Part shown: in pieces, positions 1-13,397 of the stretch
How the letters are laid out: the number at the start of each line of letters is the position of its first letter
How positions within the stretch are numbered: position 1 is the first letter of the stretch
DNA from: Chrysoperla carnea
Taxonomy: Eukaryota > Arthropoda > Insecta > Neuroptera > Chrysopidae
Reading direction: 5' to 3'
Assembly (NCBI RefSeq): GCF_905475395.1
Contig: NC_058339.1
Span: 8,316,001-8,380,000 of the forward strand
DNA length: 64,000 nt
Made by a program: the position numbers and the translations under genes
The notes under the pieces: model-generated
The model's input: only the letters and a program-made list of their open reading frames with translations
Databases searched by the model: none
What the model was told of the DNA's origin: nothing

Positions 1-580
1 ACAAATTAAAATGCACTAAAAAGTAAAAAAATATCGATAATATAACGTAGTTAAAATTATTGTTATTTTTGGAGTCGGTGTCAGCCAAGGAAACACTCGC
101 TTAGTTTGCTACTGCATTAGCTTCGCTGACACCGACTCCAAAAATAACAATAATTTTAACTACATTATATTATCGATATTTTTTTACTTTTTAGTGCATT
201 TTAATTTGTTTTGGAAAATTTTTTCTTTTGAAGTCGGTTTTCTTTTTGTTTTTTTTTATTTTGTGATTTTTTGTGAATCTGAAGTACACTAACTAATTTG
301 TCACTAAAAAAAGAATCATCGAAATCGGTTGGCGTGATATTGAATTATTCATCCTCTTGTCGTGCATACTTAATGCAAATTTAAGACTTTTATGATTTTC
401 TCATGGATACCGTTATCAGAACTCAACCAAAATGAAATAAGACCACACAGGAAGCACTAGCTTTCAAATAGATAAAGAATTATCAAAATCGGTTCACCCA
501 GTCAAAAGTTCTGAGGTAACAAACATAAAAAAAATACAGTCGAATTGATAACCTCCTCCTGTTTTCTTTGAAGTCGGTTA
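1..580 (-). repeat. Interspersed inverted-repeat element, partial copy (left end cut by the window)
   Basis: Positions 1-84 and about 128-210 are near-perfect inverted repeats around a short GC-richer centre, so this part can fold into a long hairpin. The sequence then runs through TTTGAAGTCGGTT-type motifs to a right end near 580. The same sequence, in the opposite orientation and complete, lies at 13398-14030, including the end motif AACCGACTTCAAA. I see no coding capacity, so it is a non-autonomous repeat. Motifs of this kind are common in insect genomes, but I cannot name the superfamily. Confidence 0.8.
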
Positions 581-2533
<1,953 letters not shown>

Positions 2534-3318
2534 ATGGCTTCAACATTAAATACATTTATAAATTCATTAAATAACAGACTGTAAGTACCTACATTTTTTT
2601 GGGTGTAATTTTTTTTAAGTTTTTTTATATGTTAATTCTTGTTATTAGGGAAGAACCAGTTCGACAACACTTAAAAAATGTCTACGCTTGTTTAACAATG
2701 TCTACATTGACGGCTTCTCTTGGAGCATTTGTTCACATATACACAGATCTAATGGCAGCCGGATTTTTAACAGCCTTGGGAGCAATTGCATTGTTTATTT
2801 TATTAACAGCAACACCAGATAATGGCAAAAACAGTCAAATTCGTATGTTATATTTGTTTGGTTTCACATTCCTTTCTGGACTTGGATTAGGACCATTATT
2901 GGAACATGTTATTATGGTTGATCCAGCTATTATTATCACCGCATTCTTAGGCACTACCATTGTTTTTGTTTCATTTTCGTTGTGTGCGTTGTTAGCTGAA
3001 CGTGGACGTTGGTTATATTTGGGTGGAACTTTGATGACATTCTTGTCATCTTTAATGATCATGTCAATTGCGAATATTTTCTTTAGATCCGCATTATTGT
3101 TCCAAGCACATTTATATCTAGGCCTATTCTTGATGTGTGGATTTGTGTTATACGATACGCAAATTATCATCGAAAAACGTCGTGCTGGTAGCAAAGATTT
3201 TGTTAGTCATTCGTTGGATTTGTTCATTGATTTCATTGGAATATTCCGTCGTTTGGTGGTTATTTTAACACAGAAGGTGATTATTAAAACTAATAGAGAT
3301 GATGATAGAGATGAATAA
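2534..3318 (+). CDS. BI-1: Bax inhibitor-1 (TMBIM6 family), exons 1 and 2, with read-through 3' end
   Basis: BI-1 is a multi-pass ER membrane protein that limits cell death and acts in ER calcium and stress control. Exon 1 is 2534-2580 (starts MASTLNTFINSLNNR). A 68-base GT-AG intron follows, and exon 2 starts at 2649; the joined codon is CTG. Family signatures seen are QHLKNVYACL near the first membrane segment, GLGLGPLLE, CGFVLYDTQ and the HSLDLFIDFI block near the C-terminus, with about six to seven hydrophobic segments. If exon 2 is read through, the protein is 238 residues and ends in the acidic tail NRDDDRDE. Two AATAAA signals at 3735 and 3744 could serve this form. A donor at 3276/3277 instead joins exon 2 to 6874 (see that entry). 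The family is very clear; which 3' end dominates is not. Confidence 0.93.
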
Positions 3319-3492
3319 TTTTTTTTCGTAAGTCTTAAATGTTTCCCTATTCTTATTACTTATTGTTGTTGTTTACTTTTAATCATGTATACGATGTTTA
3401 TTTACATCATGGTCTATTCGACTATATTTGATGTAATATGATACATACAGGCGTAAACTAAATATTGACAAATATCTTGTCTAATAATCTTA

Positions 3493-3627
3493 ATTAAAGA
3501 GAATTGAAAAAAATACACTCGAACCCGGACTTCTACAACTCGAATAGCCTAATTGGTAGGGCGCTTGACATGAATCCAAGAAGTTCGGGTTCGAGTGTAT
3601 TTTTTTCAATTCTCATTAATTAAGTTT
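3493..3627 (+). repeat. Palindromic element with a tRNA-like core
   Basis: About 45 bases at 3493-3537 are repeated inverted at about 3580-3627 with few mismatches, both arms carrying TACACTCGAACCCG or its complement. The plus strand of the core holds an A-box-like TAGCCTAATTGG followed by a B-box-like GGTTCGAGT at pol III tRNA spacing. The B-box falls in the right arm, so the arms themselves are built from tRNA T-arm sequence. It lies in the BI-1 long intron. It does not fold as a sound tRNA, so I call it a tRNA-derived repeat. Confidence 0.65.
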
Positions 3628-3734
3628 TCCTATTCATTTCATTTCAATTTTATTTTAAATATTTTTTAAGTATCGCGTGAATATACATGTTGTTTCATTA
3701 TAAGTTACCTTAGTTGCATCATTACAAAAATTTA

Positions 3735-3749
3735 AATAAAGCAAATAAA
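3735..3749 (+). terminator. Tandem polyadenylation signals of the BI-1 read-through form
   Basis: Two AATAAA hexamers at 3735-3740 and 3744-3749 lie about 420 bases after the exon 2 stop, inside the long intron of the spliced form. They would allow an early 3' end. Confidence 0.4.
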
Positions 3750-3824
3750 GGTCAGGTGAACAGATACTTGGGTCCAAAATTCAAGGGGACTATGTAAATT
3801 AATCCAATTTCTTTTCTTTAAAAT

Positions 3825-4341
3825 AGGGTATTATCGTTGTCATTTTACGTTGTCAAAAATAAATCATAAAATTTGAAAAAAGCTAAAATTTATGTAAAAA
3901 TCTACTTAAATATTCTGATTTCGAGTCATAAAAGCACGCTTTTCTTTTAAAATATTAAAATTAAAAATCTTAATTTTTAAACTACATATCACGTAACCTA
4001 AAACGCGGGTAAGCCCTGCTGTGATGTCATAGCGGTATGAGTCATAGACCATCAGTTAGTTCATTGTAGACAGTTGGGTATAATATATACATTGATAAGT
4101 ATTTATATTATAATCAGATGTCTATGAATATATCTGTCAAAGTTATTTATGTTATTTCGTATAGTGATATCCATATTACGTCATCAAATTGGATGGCCGC
4201 GTTTTTGACAGTTTAATAAAGGTTTAAAATTTTAGTTTTTGGCAAGAAAGCGTGTGTATTTTTCCGAAATAAATTTTTTGTGGCTTTTTATTAGCAAAAT
4301 CAACATATTGAAGTAATTTTTCAAAAATAGTGGAATACCCT
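3825..4341 (+). mobile_element. 517-bp inverted-repeat transposon (AGGGTATT ends), full-length copy A
   Basis: It starts AGGGTATTATCG and ends GGAATACCCT, so the first eight and last eight bases are inverted repeats, and it is flanked on both sides by AT. There is no coding capacity. Related copies are the 98-bp deleted derivative at 18497-18594 and a 3'-truncated copy at 48935-49397. It sits in the long BI-1 intron. Confidence 0.75.
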
Positions 4342-6873
4342 ATTGTATGGCACAATATTTGGCATAGTTTTGCACAGTAATTGTATGGTATCATAGTGTT
4401 CGATTTTTAATGTAGAACTAACAGTTACCAGGCCGTTTCGCTGGAGAAATTTCAACTTTAAAATCAAATACTACCACGGTATAGCCTTCATTTCCCTTGG
4501 CCTCTCTTGTGTCACTTTTTTTTTCTCAACTTGTAGGTTTTAATTTTTTGGCTTGGAACCCTAATTTTTTGAAATAAAATACAGTTTATGTTACTTGCTT
4601 TATATTAGTGAATGAATTTCTAAAATCGGTCCAGTAGTTTATCTATTACAAACAAATAAAATTGTCTGTGTCAGCTCCGACGTAAGGGAGACTAGAGTTT
4701 ACTCCTTAAGTATTGTATAGTGTGTTGTGTCCATCAGGTTATTGTCAGTTTCAAACAATAGATGCTTGCCTGTTATACGTACTATGCAGTATAATTTATA
4801 TATGGTCAACCGAAAAAAAAACCTAAGACGTACCATGTACGTTGGCTGAGTAGTTATGTAGTCATTCTTTATCGATGGATAACAACTACACTGTGTGCTA
4901 TGCCCGACAGATTATTGTCAGTTTCAAACAATAGATGGGAAACTTATTTCGACTTTATTACATTGCCGTAGAAGAACGCCTGACCCTTATCTATGACGAA
5001 ACATTAGGCACGGGTTTTAGGAAATGAATTTACTTGAAACAACATGTATGTTATTAAATATTAAAACAAAGGAATTGTTTAAAAGATAAAAAATTGTTTA
5101 TTCATTCTTAAACAAAAGTATGATATCATTTTAATCAGGTGAAATGAATTTTTTATCCTTAATATCTTATATATCTTAATATTATTATTTTTCTTGTATA
5201 TTGGATTACTCTCCTTTAAAACCTCCATATAATTATTAACGAATCAAATGCAGAGAAAAAATTATTCATAAGGTTATCATTATTTTTAATAAGAATATAT
5301 TATTTATAAATTTTAGTATTATTAACACTTATCATATTTACGGTATCTAAATTATTTTTTATTATGTGCATGATATAAATATTTATAAAATGACCTTGGC
5401 GTAGAGGAACATGACTATGTACTATCAAAGTTATTATTTTCTCTGAAAATATAAACTTATGGTACTATATCATAGGTCAAAAAGGAAAACTACTGATAAT
5501 TAGGTTCGTACGCACGGTGGGAGGTGGGGTTGGCCGTCAAATTAGAGAATTTTAGCAGTAACCAAATTTTAAGATAGGTCACAAAATAGTACAATCAAAG
5601 ATGTAACAAATTAAGGGGGGCTCAAATTTTATGACATTTCGAAGGAAGCATTAAATGAGAGCAGAGCTACCAGATTGTATAATCGAATACAAAAAGTGTA
5701 TAATATGGTTATTTTTTGTATCCAGTTTGTACTGCAGATTGCCTCGTATAATTGGATACAAAAATAAAAATTCAAACGTCAAGTAAATTTTGTGCGAGTT
5801 AAAATACCGATTTGAGATAATGAGAGATCGAACATTTCTTAATCGAAATTGGCGCTCTCTGAGTAATATTCGTTACAAGTAAACGTAAAAGTGACTTTTT
5901 AGCCCAGCGCCACTTGCTACTGGAACTGCTTACAGACTATTTTTTAACAATTTTGTCGCTTTGTATAATGAGATTTGATTCTGTATAATTTCAGTGACCG
6001 AGCGGTATAAAATAAGTTGACTCTACTGGCAGCCCTGAATGAGAGGGAAAATAGGAGGACCTTAGTGATGTGACTCTGTTGCTCACGAATGTTTTTATTT
6101 TTATGTAATGTTGTTTTTACTTTTATAACCTAAAACAATATTTGATTAGTTTTATTTAAAAAATTATCAATTGAAAAGAGAAATTACTTGTTTAGGAGAA
6201 ATCTTTTACAAACATAATATAGGTGCCCTACCATTTTGTAAAATTTCAAACGCGTGCTTCTTCCCGATTGGCACAATTCGAGTGTATGGTATATAGACTG
6301 TTCATCAGCTCCTAGTGTACGAAAATTCATGAACTACTAGTGGCTAATCCGATCCACGAACTTTTTTATGAATTTGCTTACGCTAAGTGTCAGCGCCTAG
6401 GGTTTCTTTTTTATAATAAATTATTTCTTTGATTTTATCACAGTACTCACTTTAGAAGTAAATTTTCAATATTTTCGAACGTTCTTCAAGGGTCACGAGG
6501 CCTTAACTCAATTGTTCCACCCCCTTGACCACCGTAGCAATTTAATAGCCTCTTTTTGTATATTTATAAATTAAAATTTGTTTGTTTCCAAGACAACAAG
6601 CTAGAATGATGTGAATTAAATTCAAAAATTTCTCTTTTTACACTTATTTATTTCGAAAACTAAGCCAAAACTCGAAAATTGGTATTCTTCATTTTCGACC
6701 ATTATTGTTAACCATATTCTGTTGTCAAATCGTGGCGCCATGGATATCGTAATCGCTCTCCAATTGTTATCTAGACTTGTTATAAAAATGTTTTATCTTT
6801 ATCATTAAATATTGAATGAATTAATGGGCGGTATAAATTTGAATCTAATGAATGATTTTGATTTTGTTTGCAG
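4342..6873. other. Remainder of the BI-1 last intron
   Basis: No exon or gene recognised. It holds a LINE-tail-like phrase near 4612-4655 (AAATCGGTCCAGTAGTTT), a repeat at 4721-4945 that recurs in a cabeza intron, and near 5585-5625 a fragment resembling the ends of the hAT-like elements at 45.6 and 61.8 kb. Confidence 0.5.
4721..4945 (+). repeat. Interspersed repeat shared with a cabeza intron
   Basis: The phrase CAGTTTCAAACAATAGATG occurs twice here (near 4746 and 4919), with ACGTTGGCTGAGT between. The same phrases in the same order and strand occur at 21989-22230, so both are copies of one repeat family. No coding capacity is visible. Confidence 0.6.
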
Positions 6874-6912
6874 GAACAAAGTAATCAACAACGTAGCCGC
6901 AAGAGTCAATAA
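6874..6912 (+). CDS. BI-1: Bax inhibitor-1, alternative (probably canonical) last exon
   Basis: A tract ending TTTGCAG precedes this exon. It joins in phase 0 to the donor AAG|GTGATT at 3276/3277, giving ILTQK followed by EQSNQQRSRKSQ and a stop. The resulting protein is 237 residues with a basic tail, as in known BI-1 proteins, where the charged C-terminus takes part in pH and calcium-dependent behaviour. The intron is 3277-6873. An AATAAA lies at 7070-7075, suitably placed for the mRNA end. The join is inferred from signals and family resemblance, without transcript data. Confidence 0.75.
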   Translation, partial: EQSNQQRSRKSQ

Positions 6913-7069
6913 TTAATTTTTGTTGAACAACATTTCTTTTTTGAATACCTTAAATAATTTTTTATTATCTCAATATATATTATGTATTTTAGATATTAGA
7001 TTTAAGATTGAATGTTGTGGCAAATTATCAGTAAGGTTAAGTTATTGTTGTGATTCATTTATTTTTCAA

Positions 7070-7075
7070 AATAAA
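7070..7075 (+). terminator. Polyadenylation signal of the spliced BI-1 form
   Basis: AATAAA about 160 bases after the stop codon of the last exon, followed by T-rich sequence. Confidence 0.5.
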
Positions 7076-8276
7076 TTTTTAAAATTATTTAATTAGAATT
7101 TGTAATACTGAGTTCATAAAAATAATTTCTTAATAATTTTTGTGTTTGTTTTTATATTTTTTAAATAGTAGGTAAAGGTAAAGATAGCGCTGTTTGATAA
7201 AGGTAAAATAAATTCGATTTTCTTTAGTTGGAAAGAAAATCAATGAAAAGGGCTTTGGAAAATCTATGGTCCAATCACAATTTTATCGAGTCTATGAGAA
7301 AATCAACTATTTCTTTTGGGAAATAAACAAACATGTTAAAAACAAAACAGAAAATTCCTGAGGGCGACACATAGACGCTGAGATAGTAATACGTGGGATT
7401 GAGAAATTGTTACCGAGACCCATCGGACTGGAAATAGAGTAGATCATAAATATTAATGTTAGGAGCCTTAATTAAGCTACAACAAGTCTAAACAAGATTT
7501 TAAAATGGGATTATTGCAGTGCGTTTTATTTTGCTGCTATAATCCCATTTTGTTTTCCATTCGTCTGTAATCTGTGTTCGAGACCGTGCTTAGAGATCGT
7601 TTTATGGTGGTAAGTATATGTTCTCTTCTTCAATTGTTGATACATTTATTGAATTTTCTACGCAACAAAATTAAAAATGTAAAATATAATTAATTATTAA
7701 AACAAATAATTGATTCATATAATCAATACATTTCAAGGTAATAATTTCTAGTTATATCTATAATATATACAAAAAATAGGGAAATGTAAACTAAATACAT
7801 TATATAAAATAATTCTTATAATGACATCGGTTACAAATCTTGTTAAATGAAAGTTTTTTTATTTATTGAAGGGAATATTTTTTTGTACCTAAACTTTTCT
7901 TCTACGACTTTTAGCGTAAAGGATGGATCCTATGGACCCGTGAGTCAAATTCTCGATTATGATGACTTTCGAACTCAAAGTTACTGCTTAGGTCTTGGAC
8001 ACGCTTTCAAAATTTCATCGGACAGATAGACGGAGAGCTAAACGTAAATAGGTGCCAATTTTTTTGTTTCTCTTATCAATATTTCTTACCGTCACGAATT
8101 TTATACTATATATACTAAACTCTCGATTTATTATTCAGAGCCAGGGAATATTTATTTATATTAAATATAATATAATCCTAATTTATTATAGACATACAGG
8201 ATATAAAGACATTTAATAAAACATTAAAAGCAAAATAATATTAAAAGCAAAATAATTTTAAACTATAAAAAACTTA
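7076..8276. other. Intergenic stretch between BI-1 and tRNA-Val
   Basis: No gene recognised. A small hairpin at about 7503-7555 pairs AAAATGGGATTATTGCAG with its near-complement across a 14-base loop. I cannot give it a function. Confidence 0.4.
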
Positions 8277-8349
8277 TGGTTCCATCCAGGATCGAACTGG
8301 AGACCTTCTGCGTGTAAAGCAGACGTGATAACCGCTACACTATGGAACC
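8277..8349 (-). tRNA. tRNA-Val, anticodon UAC
   Basis: The minus strand gives a complete 73-base cloverleaf. The acceptor stem pairs GGTTCCA with TGGAACC, with discriminator A. The A-box is TAGTGTAGCGG, the anticodon loop in CTGCTTTACACGCAG carries TAC, and the T-loop is TTCGATC. Sequence and length match eukaryotic tRNA-Val genes. There is no intron. A run of A on the plus strand just below 8273 gives the T-tract that ends pol III transcription. Its stems are intact, unlike the tRNA-like modules elsewhere in the window. Confidence 0.96.
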
Positions 8350-8544
8350 CACTTATGAAGACTAATAATTTATTAATACACATTTTAACATACATTCAAA
8401 ATGCATATTAAATATATTACTTTTACGTATTACTAATTCTCCCTACCTGCCAAAAAAACGAGATTAGCTTTTTTGAAGTATACACAGGTTATATTGTTCT
8501 ATGGGTATACACTTTGTGACCACGAATCTAGTAATAGTAGGGAT

Positions 8545-8732
8545 CAGTGTTGCCAACTTTCAACTCTAAGGCCCACTAAACAGGCGATAGAAAACCACTA
8601 AAAAACAACTAGAGAGCAATAATATTGCCAGAAATCATATTAAATTATTTAAATTATTTTCCCACTAAATGTAGAAAATAGTAGAAAAAAACCACTAGTT
8701 TTAGTGGTAAAACTACTAAGTTGACAACACTG
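8545..8732. mobile_element. hAT-type MITE with perfect 8-bp target duplication
   Basis: It starts CAGTGTTGCCAAC and ends GTTGACAACACTG, a 13-base inverted repeat with one mismatch. It is flanked by GTAGGGAT at 8537-8544 and again at 8733-8740. An 8-base duplication and CAG...CTG ends are hallmarks of hAT transposons. At 188 bp it is non-autonomous. The intact target duplication points to a fairly recent insertion. Confidence 0.85.
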
Positions 8733-9180
8733 GTAGGGATATAGTCCCACTTTAGACGAGGGGGGTGTATCACTCAGGGGGCTCTCATTTGCGGGAAATT
8801 CAAATAGAACGATAATATTTCGTGTGTTTTAGATTTTAATATTCCTATATCCTTGTTTGTGACCATGGGGGATGGGTTCTTAATGTTATCAAAAAACAAA
8901 AATTCAAAGGAGTAGAACCGGAACGATCTTTTTTGGAGAGTACTTATTTATAAAACATTATAATAATATATATAACTATGTGTTGTTATTGGTCCAAATA
9001 GGTAAATAGGGAATAATATAGATCAATAAGTCAATTTGATGCTTGGCGCTGCTTTTATCAAAACGGCACTCTAATCGAAATTATACAATGTGATCAAATT
9101 TGACGCTAAAAATAGCTTCAAAGTCATCATAAAATCGTACCCTAAATAGTATTGTTAACTATTATATATCCGCATAAATA

Positions 9181-9530
9181 TTAGGTCGTTTCAAAAATTT
9201 TGTCAGTTTTATGAGTCTACTTTAAACTGTAATATCGCAGTGAATACTTATTCAATTTAATCGAAATAAGAGTCATTTGAATCACTGTATTTTTGCAGAG
9301 GTAACACAAATCGATTAATTCCGTCAGCATAAAAATTAGGTGCTCGGAATTCGATAAAGTCGTTTTTGCCTATTCTTGAATGGCGAAGGTTCTACCGGTG
9401 AGAAAGTTGCCGAAGAGCTTGAAAAGATGGTTGTCGGTTGGTGAGAGGAGACCGGTGGATGTTGTCGTGGAGCAGGATCGGAATTCTTCTGTAGACCAGA
9501 TGTAATAAGACGCTGATGTGACGGTTTGGC
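9181..9530 (-). mobile_element. Decayed mariner-family transposon, 3' half
   Basis: Read on the minus strand, the sequence gives broken mariner transposase phrases: LLHDN near 9450 (the catalytic DNA-binding D region), then NFYADGINRFV near 9320, the usual C-terminal FYADGI block. The left edge, TTAGGTCGTTT after a TA at 9179-9180, looks like a mariner terminal repeat. Stops and frameshifts interrupt it, and I cannot find the 5' half or the matching terminal repeat, so it is an old, incomplete relic just upstream of MED19. Confidence 0.7.
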
Positions 9531-9954
9531 CAGAGTGCAAAAGCTTATAGTGTACCCACTTTTCGGGCTTTTTTACCTTTCCTATACGTTTTAAACCATC
9601 AAAAGGACAAAAAATTAATATTTAGTAAAAATGTACAACATCAATGTATAGGGAACAAAATTCCCTATCTATCAGTACATACCACGAGTGCCACGACCCA
9701 CGACACGGTAGAATAAATATTTATTGAGTTATGGAGCTACAAAAACACATTTAAAACTGACAAAACCTAAAAATAAAGAGCTTTATGTTATATAGAATAG
9801 ATGGTTTCATACGCATAATTGTAAATGAGGCTTTAACAAGAACACTAATAAATTCGGAATAATTCCTTATTGACGGTGAATACATACTACCGTGGCATTG
9901 GCTTGATGTGAAGTTTGTAGGTTGTTGTGTAGGGTTAATGGAAGATGAAGGAAG

Positions 9955-11574
9955 ATGATGGCTGATCAGTTTCGTAAAGTAGAACAATATTCACCAAAAT
10001 CGTCTCCAAGAGGGGCACGGTCCCCTGTTGTTTCACGTCAAGATTCGTCAGGAACATTAAAAACAACGATTTCTTTAGGAAAAAATCCATCTATTGTCCA
10101 TAGTGGGCCTTTTTATTTGATGAAGGAACCTCCAGGTAATTAATAAAAACTTATAACTTAATTTGCTTTTTAAAATAAAAAAAAACATGTTTATTAATAA
10201 TATCTAAATGAATTTTCATGCATTTTTTTTTTAATTATATTTTAGAAAAAAGTGAACTCACAGGTGCTACAAATTTGATGACATATTATGGTTTAGAACA
10301 TTCATATAGTAAATTTAGTGGGAAAAAAGTTAAAGAACAATTATCTTCATTTCTTCCAAATTTACCAGGAATAATTGATGCTCCTGGCCAACAAGACAAT
10401 AGTTCCTTAAGATCTGTTATTGAAAAACCACCAATTGGTGGAAAAGAAATTCTTCCTTTAACAAGTGTACAATTAGCTGGATTTAGGCTTCATCCTGGAC
10501 CTGTAAGTAGAAATAAATTCAATTTCTACATCTTATAAAAAATTACTTACTTGAATGCTTCCAATAAATTTAAATTTATTTAATATTTAAACAAACTATT
10601 TTTACAAGTTTTATATCCCACAAAAAGCCTTTGCTTCCAAAAACAACAGGTTATGGGTCTAGTAACACTGCTTTGTTGTTTTTATTTTGGGGTCCGTATT
10701 ATAAAACTTCTCGTAATCCGTAAACCAAAAAGTAGTGATACTGTTTTATTACGAACTGTGACGAGTACATTTTCCGTTTCTAAATGTCGAATAATAATTT
10801 GAAAAAGTAAACAAACTGATCGCTCAACGAGCGTTTAAAGCCCAATTTTAGAAGAACCTTATTGAGCTTTTGATTCCAAGCTCTACTGGCTTGCTTTAAT
10901 GCATAAATGGCTTTATTTAATCGACATACCTTAGTACCATCTTCAAAACCTTCTGGGGGATTCAAATTTAGCTTTCCTCCGAAAGCTAACGTTTTTCGAA
11001 AAAATGTTTTAAACAAAAATTGCTAGTTTTTTTCTAATTTAAAATGTTAATCTATCTCTTATCGTTTAGGGTCTAAAATGGGCATTAAAAAAACCCGAAG
11101 AACTAGATCCAATCTGTTATCAGAACATGATGTCCCCCATCAAACTAAGCAAATTTTGTTTTAATTATTCTTTGATTGGTTAAAAGTTGGTAAAACAGTT
11201 AAGAGATACCAGTCTTTACCTTGCCTTTTAAACTGGCACTGAATAATTCTAGGAGTTTTTATTTATCGATGTCTTACAACTTGTTATAACATTTTCAGTT
11301 ACCTGAACAATATCGCTACGTAAACCAGGCACCTCAAAAGAAGCATAAAAGTAAACATAAAAGACACAAACACAAGGATGGTGGTCCTCCAAGTCAAGAA
11401 ACACAAATAACTGATGCAAATCAAGAAACGCATGAGAAGAAACATAAGAAACAAAAGCGACACGATGAAGATAAAGAACGAAAAAAGAGAAAAAAGGAAA
11501 AGAAACGAAAGAAACAAAAGCATAGTCCAGAACATCCTGGTGGACTCACTCCCAGTCAACATTCCAATGGTTGA
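9955..11574 (+). CDS. MED19: Mediator of RNA polymerase II transcription subunit 19
   Basis: MED19 is a head-module subunit of the nuclear Mediator complex that links activators to RNA polymerase II. Exons are 9955-10135, 10246-10502 and 11299-11574, joining in phases 1 and 0 to give 237 residues. The first half carries the family blocks YSPKSSPRGARSPVV, SSGTLKTTISLGK and LRSVIEKPPIGGKE, then QLAGFRLHPGP and LPEQYR. The C-terminal third is a long lysine/arginine/histidine tail (KHKSKHKRHKHKDG, KKRKKEKKRKK), typical of insect MED19. There are two ATGs in a row at 9955 and 9958; either may serve. A short upstream frame (ATG at 9938) ends by overlapping them. Length and order of blocks match the family. 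Confidence 0.95.
10780..11016 (-). mobile_element. Fossil fragment of a Ty1/copia-type LTR retrotransposon (reverse transcriptase region)
   Basis: The minus strand encodes a short piece resembling the reverse transcriptase region of copia-type polyproteins (PPEGFEDGTKVCRLNKAIYALKQ). It lies in MED19 intron 2, antisense to the gene. No LTRs or other parts are visible, so this is a small broken remnant. Confidence 0.8.
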
Positions 11575-13397
11575 ACCCGGGATATTTATTTAATTTATAA
11601 ATTAATTAAGACACAATACCATTTTTTTTTTTGTTATTAAAATTTCACATGTTTATTTCGAAATTATATTTCATAAAACTTCGTATAGCGTGGAGGAGGG
11701 CATTGAAAAAAGTTTTGAGCTAGCTTTAAACAGTGCATAGATATTCAATGTTTTTGCTCCTATTCAATATTCCAAAAAATTTCTTTAATCGATAGATGAA
11801 TTCAGCTATTAATCGAAGGAATAGTCAAAATTATAATTTTTGACAAAATGGCAGCTTACCAAAAAAAAAATTCAAAATTCTTTAAAAAAATTTCAACTTT
11901 AAAGTGGTCTAAAATATCGAAATAATTTTCAGAAATCTTATTCCTTCGATTATTATCTGGGGAAAATATCTAAGAAGATTGTGTAAAACTTTGAAACATT
12001 TCAAACATTTTTCGTCAGGTCTAAGATCAAATTCACATGTACCAAAAATATTTTGACCTTTCGATCAATTTGCCGCCTAGGGCCATGACCAATGATGCCA
12101 AATATGTAACTCCTGTCCTGATCATGACTGCGAAATATCATAGATAAATCTTACTTCCTAGATATTGATTTCTGAAAATTCTAAGTTAGCTTGAGTCTCC
12201 TATAAACCCTGTAACACTTCAATTAATGCTAGAAGCTCGCAACTCAAATAAAATAGAATCCATACGAACCATTTTCGAAGAACATTGAAAAGTACGAATA
12301 TTTTAGAAAAGGAGGCAAAAATAATGAAAATCTATGTACCGCAATATGTATTTTTGCAAAACTTATTTTCAAAACATACAATTTTTGTGGAAACGTATAA
12401 GAAATACTCTGAACGTCAAAGGAAATGGGATGACCTAACAAAACAAATACCACAATACTGGCAATGAAATTGTGTATTAGAAAATTTCAATTGATACAAC
12501 TAAAAAGTACACAAAATTGTACATAATCTTAAATACCGACCTTTAGTTTAAAATATGAAAATGAAAATTAATTTATTGAAATGCAAATGAATTAAAAACA
12601 ATCTTTGTAACATTTTCACTAACTTAGTGAGTTGAAGGAAAATATTCAGCAAAGTAAAAGTTTTCCCATCGTTTTTTTAAAAGAATTTGCAAACATTTTT
12701 TGATCAAAATCTTATTTCCCGAGTTTTTGGTATCGAATCTTTATTGTTTTTGTCCCTTTTCTGTCAGCCAGAGATTATTTCTTGAAAATTAAATCGAATA
12801 TTTGACATGAGTAAAATTTAATAAAATACACGTTCTATTAAACATTAAATTTCTGATTCAATTTATAAATTGAATATTTTCACTTTCATGTTTAGAAGAT
12901 CGAAAAACACCAATCGAAACCAAAACATTTATGCATAGCAGGCTTATCATATAATACGTAAAATCAATTTAATTTAATAAGGAAAGTCGTTGAAAATGAT
13001 CGGGTACCAAGGCCCCCGGATATTGATATTGTCTTCTAAATTTTGAAATTATATAAGTTACTATTTTTTAAAATAAAATGAAAGATTGTAAATATATTTT
13101 AATAATTTTACATTTAAATAAAAAAATTATTTGTTCTTAAAACAGTTTAGTTTGTAAATAATTCGTAAATTTAAAATATTTATAGTCGTAATAAAAATTT
13201 ATCTGTTTTTGAAATTTTTGTCGTATTTATTTAAATGGTGATTCCACACGAAACTGACTTAACAAAAACTTGAATAGAGATTCAATTGGTTTTATCTTGA
13301 TAAACTTTCTATCCATTCTTTCATCCAAAATCGCAGTCTGTACAAAAGTGCCAACGATAAAAATAACAGAATTTCCAAACAATCATATCTTGTTTTT
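11575..13397. other. Intergenic stretch between MED19 and the inverted-repeat element
   Basis: ATTAAA at 11636-11641 may serve as the MED19 polyadenylation signal. Beyond it I see only AT-rich sequence and short frames. The 60-residue frame at 12285-12467 has no recognisable domain. Confidence 0.4.

Noticed and set aside
2835-3194. Minus-strand 119-residue frame
   Set aside because: It is antisense to BI-1 exon 2, with no domain of its own.
12285-12467. Sixty-residue plus-strand frame with charged C-terminus
   Set aside because: No recognisable domain, no splice context, and an overlapping minus-strand frame of similar length.
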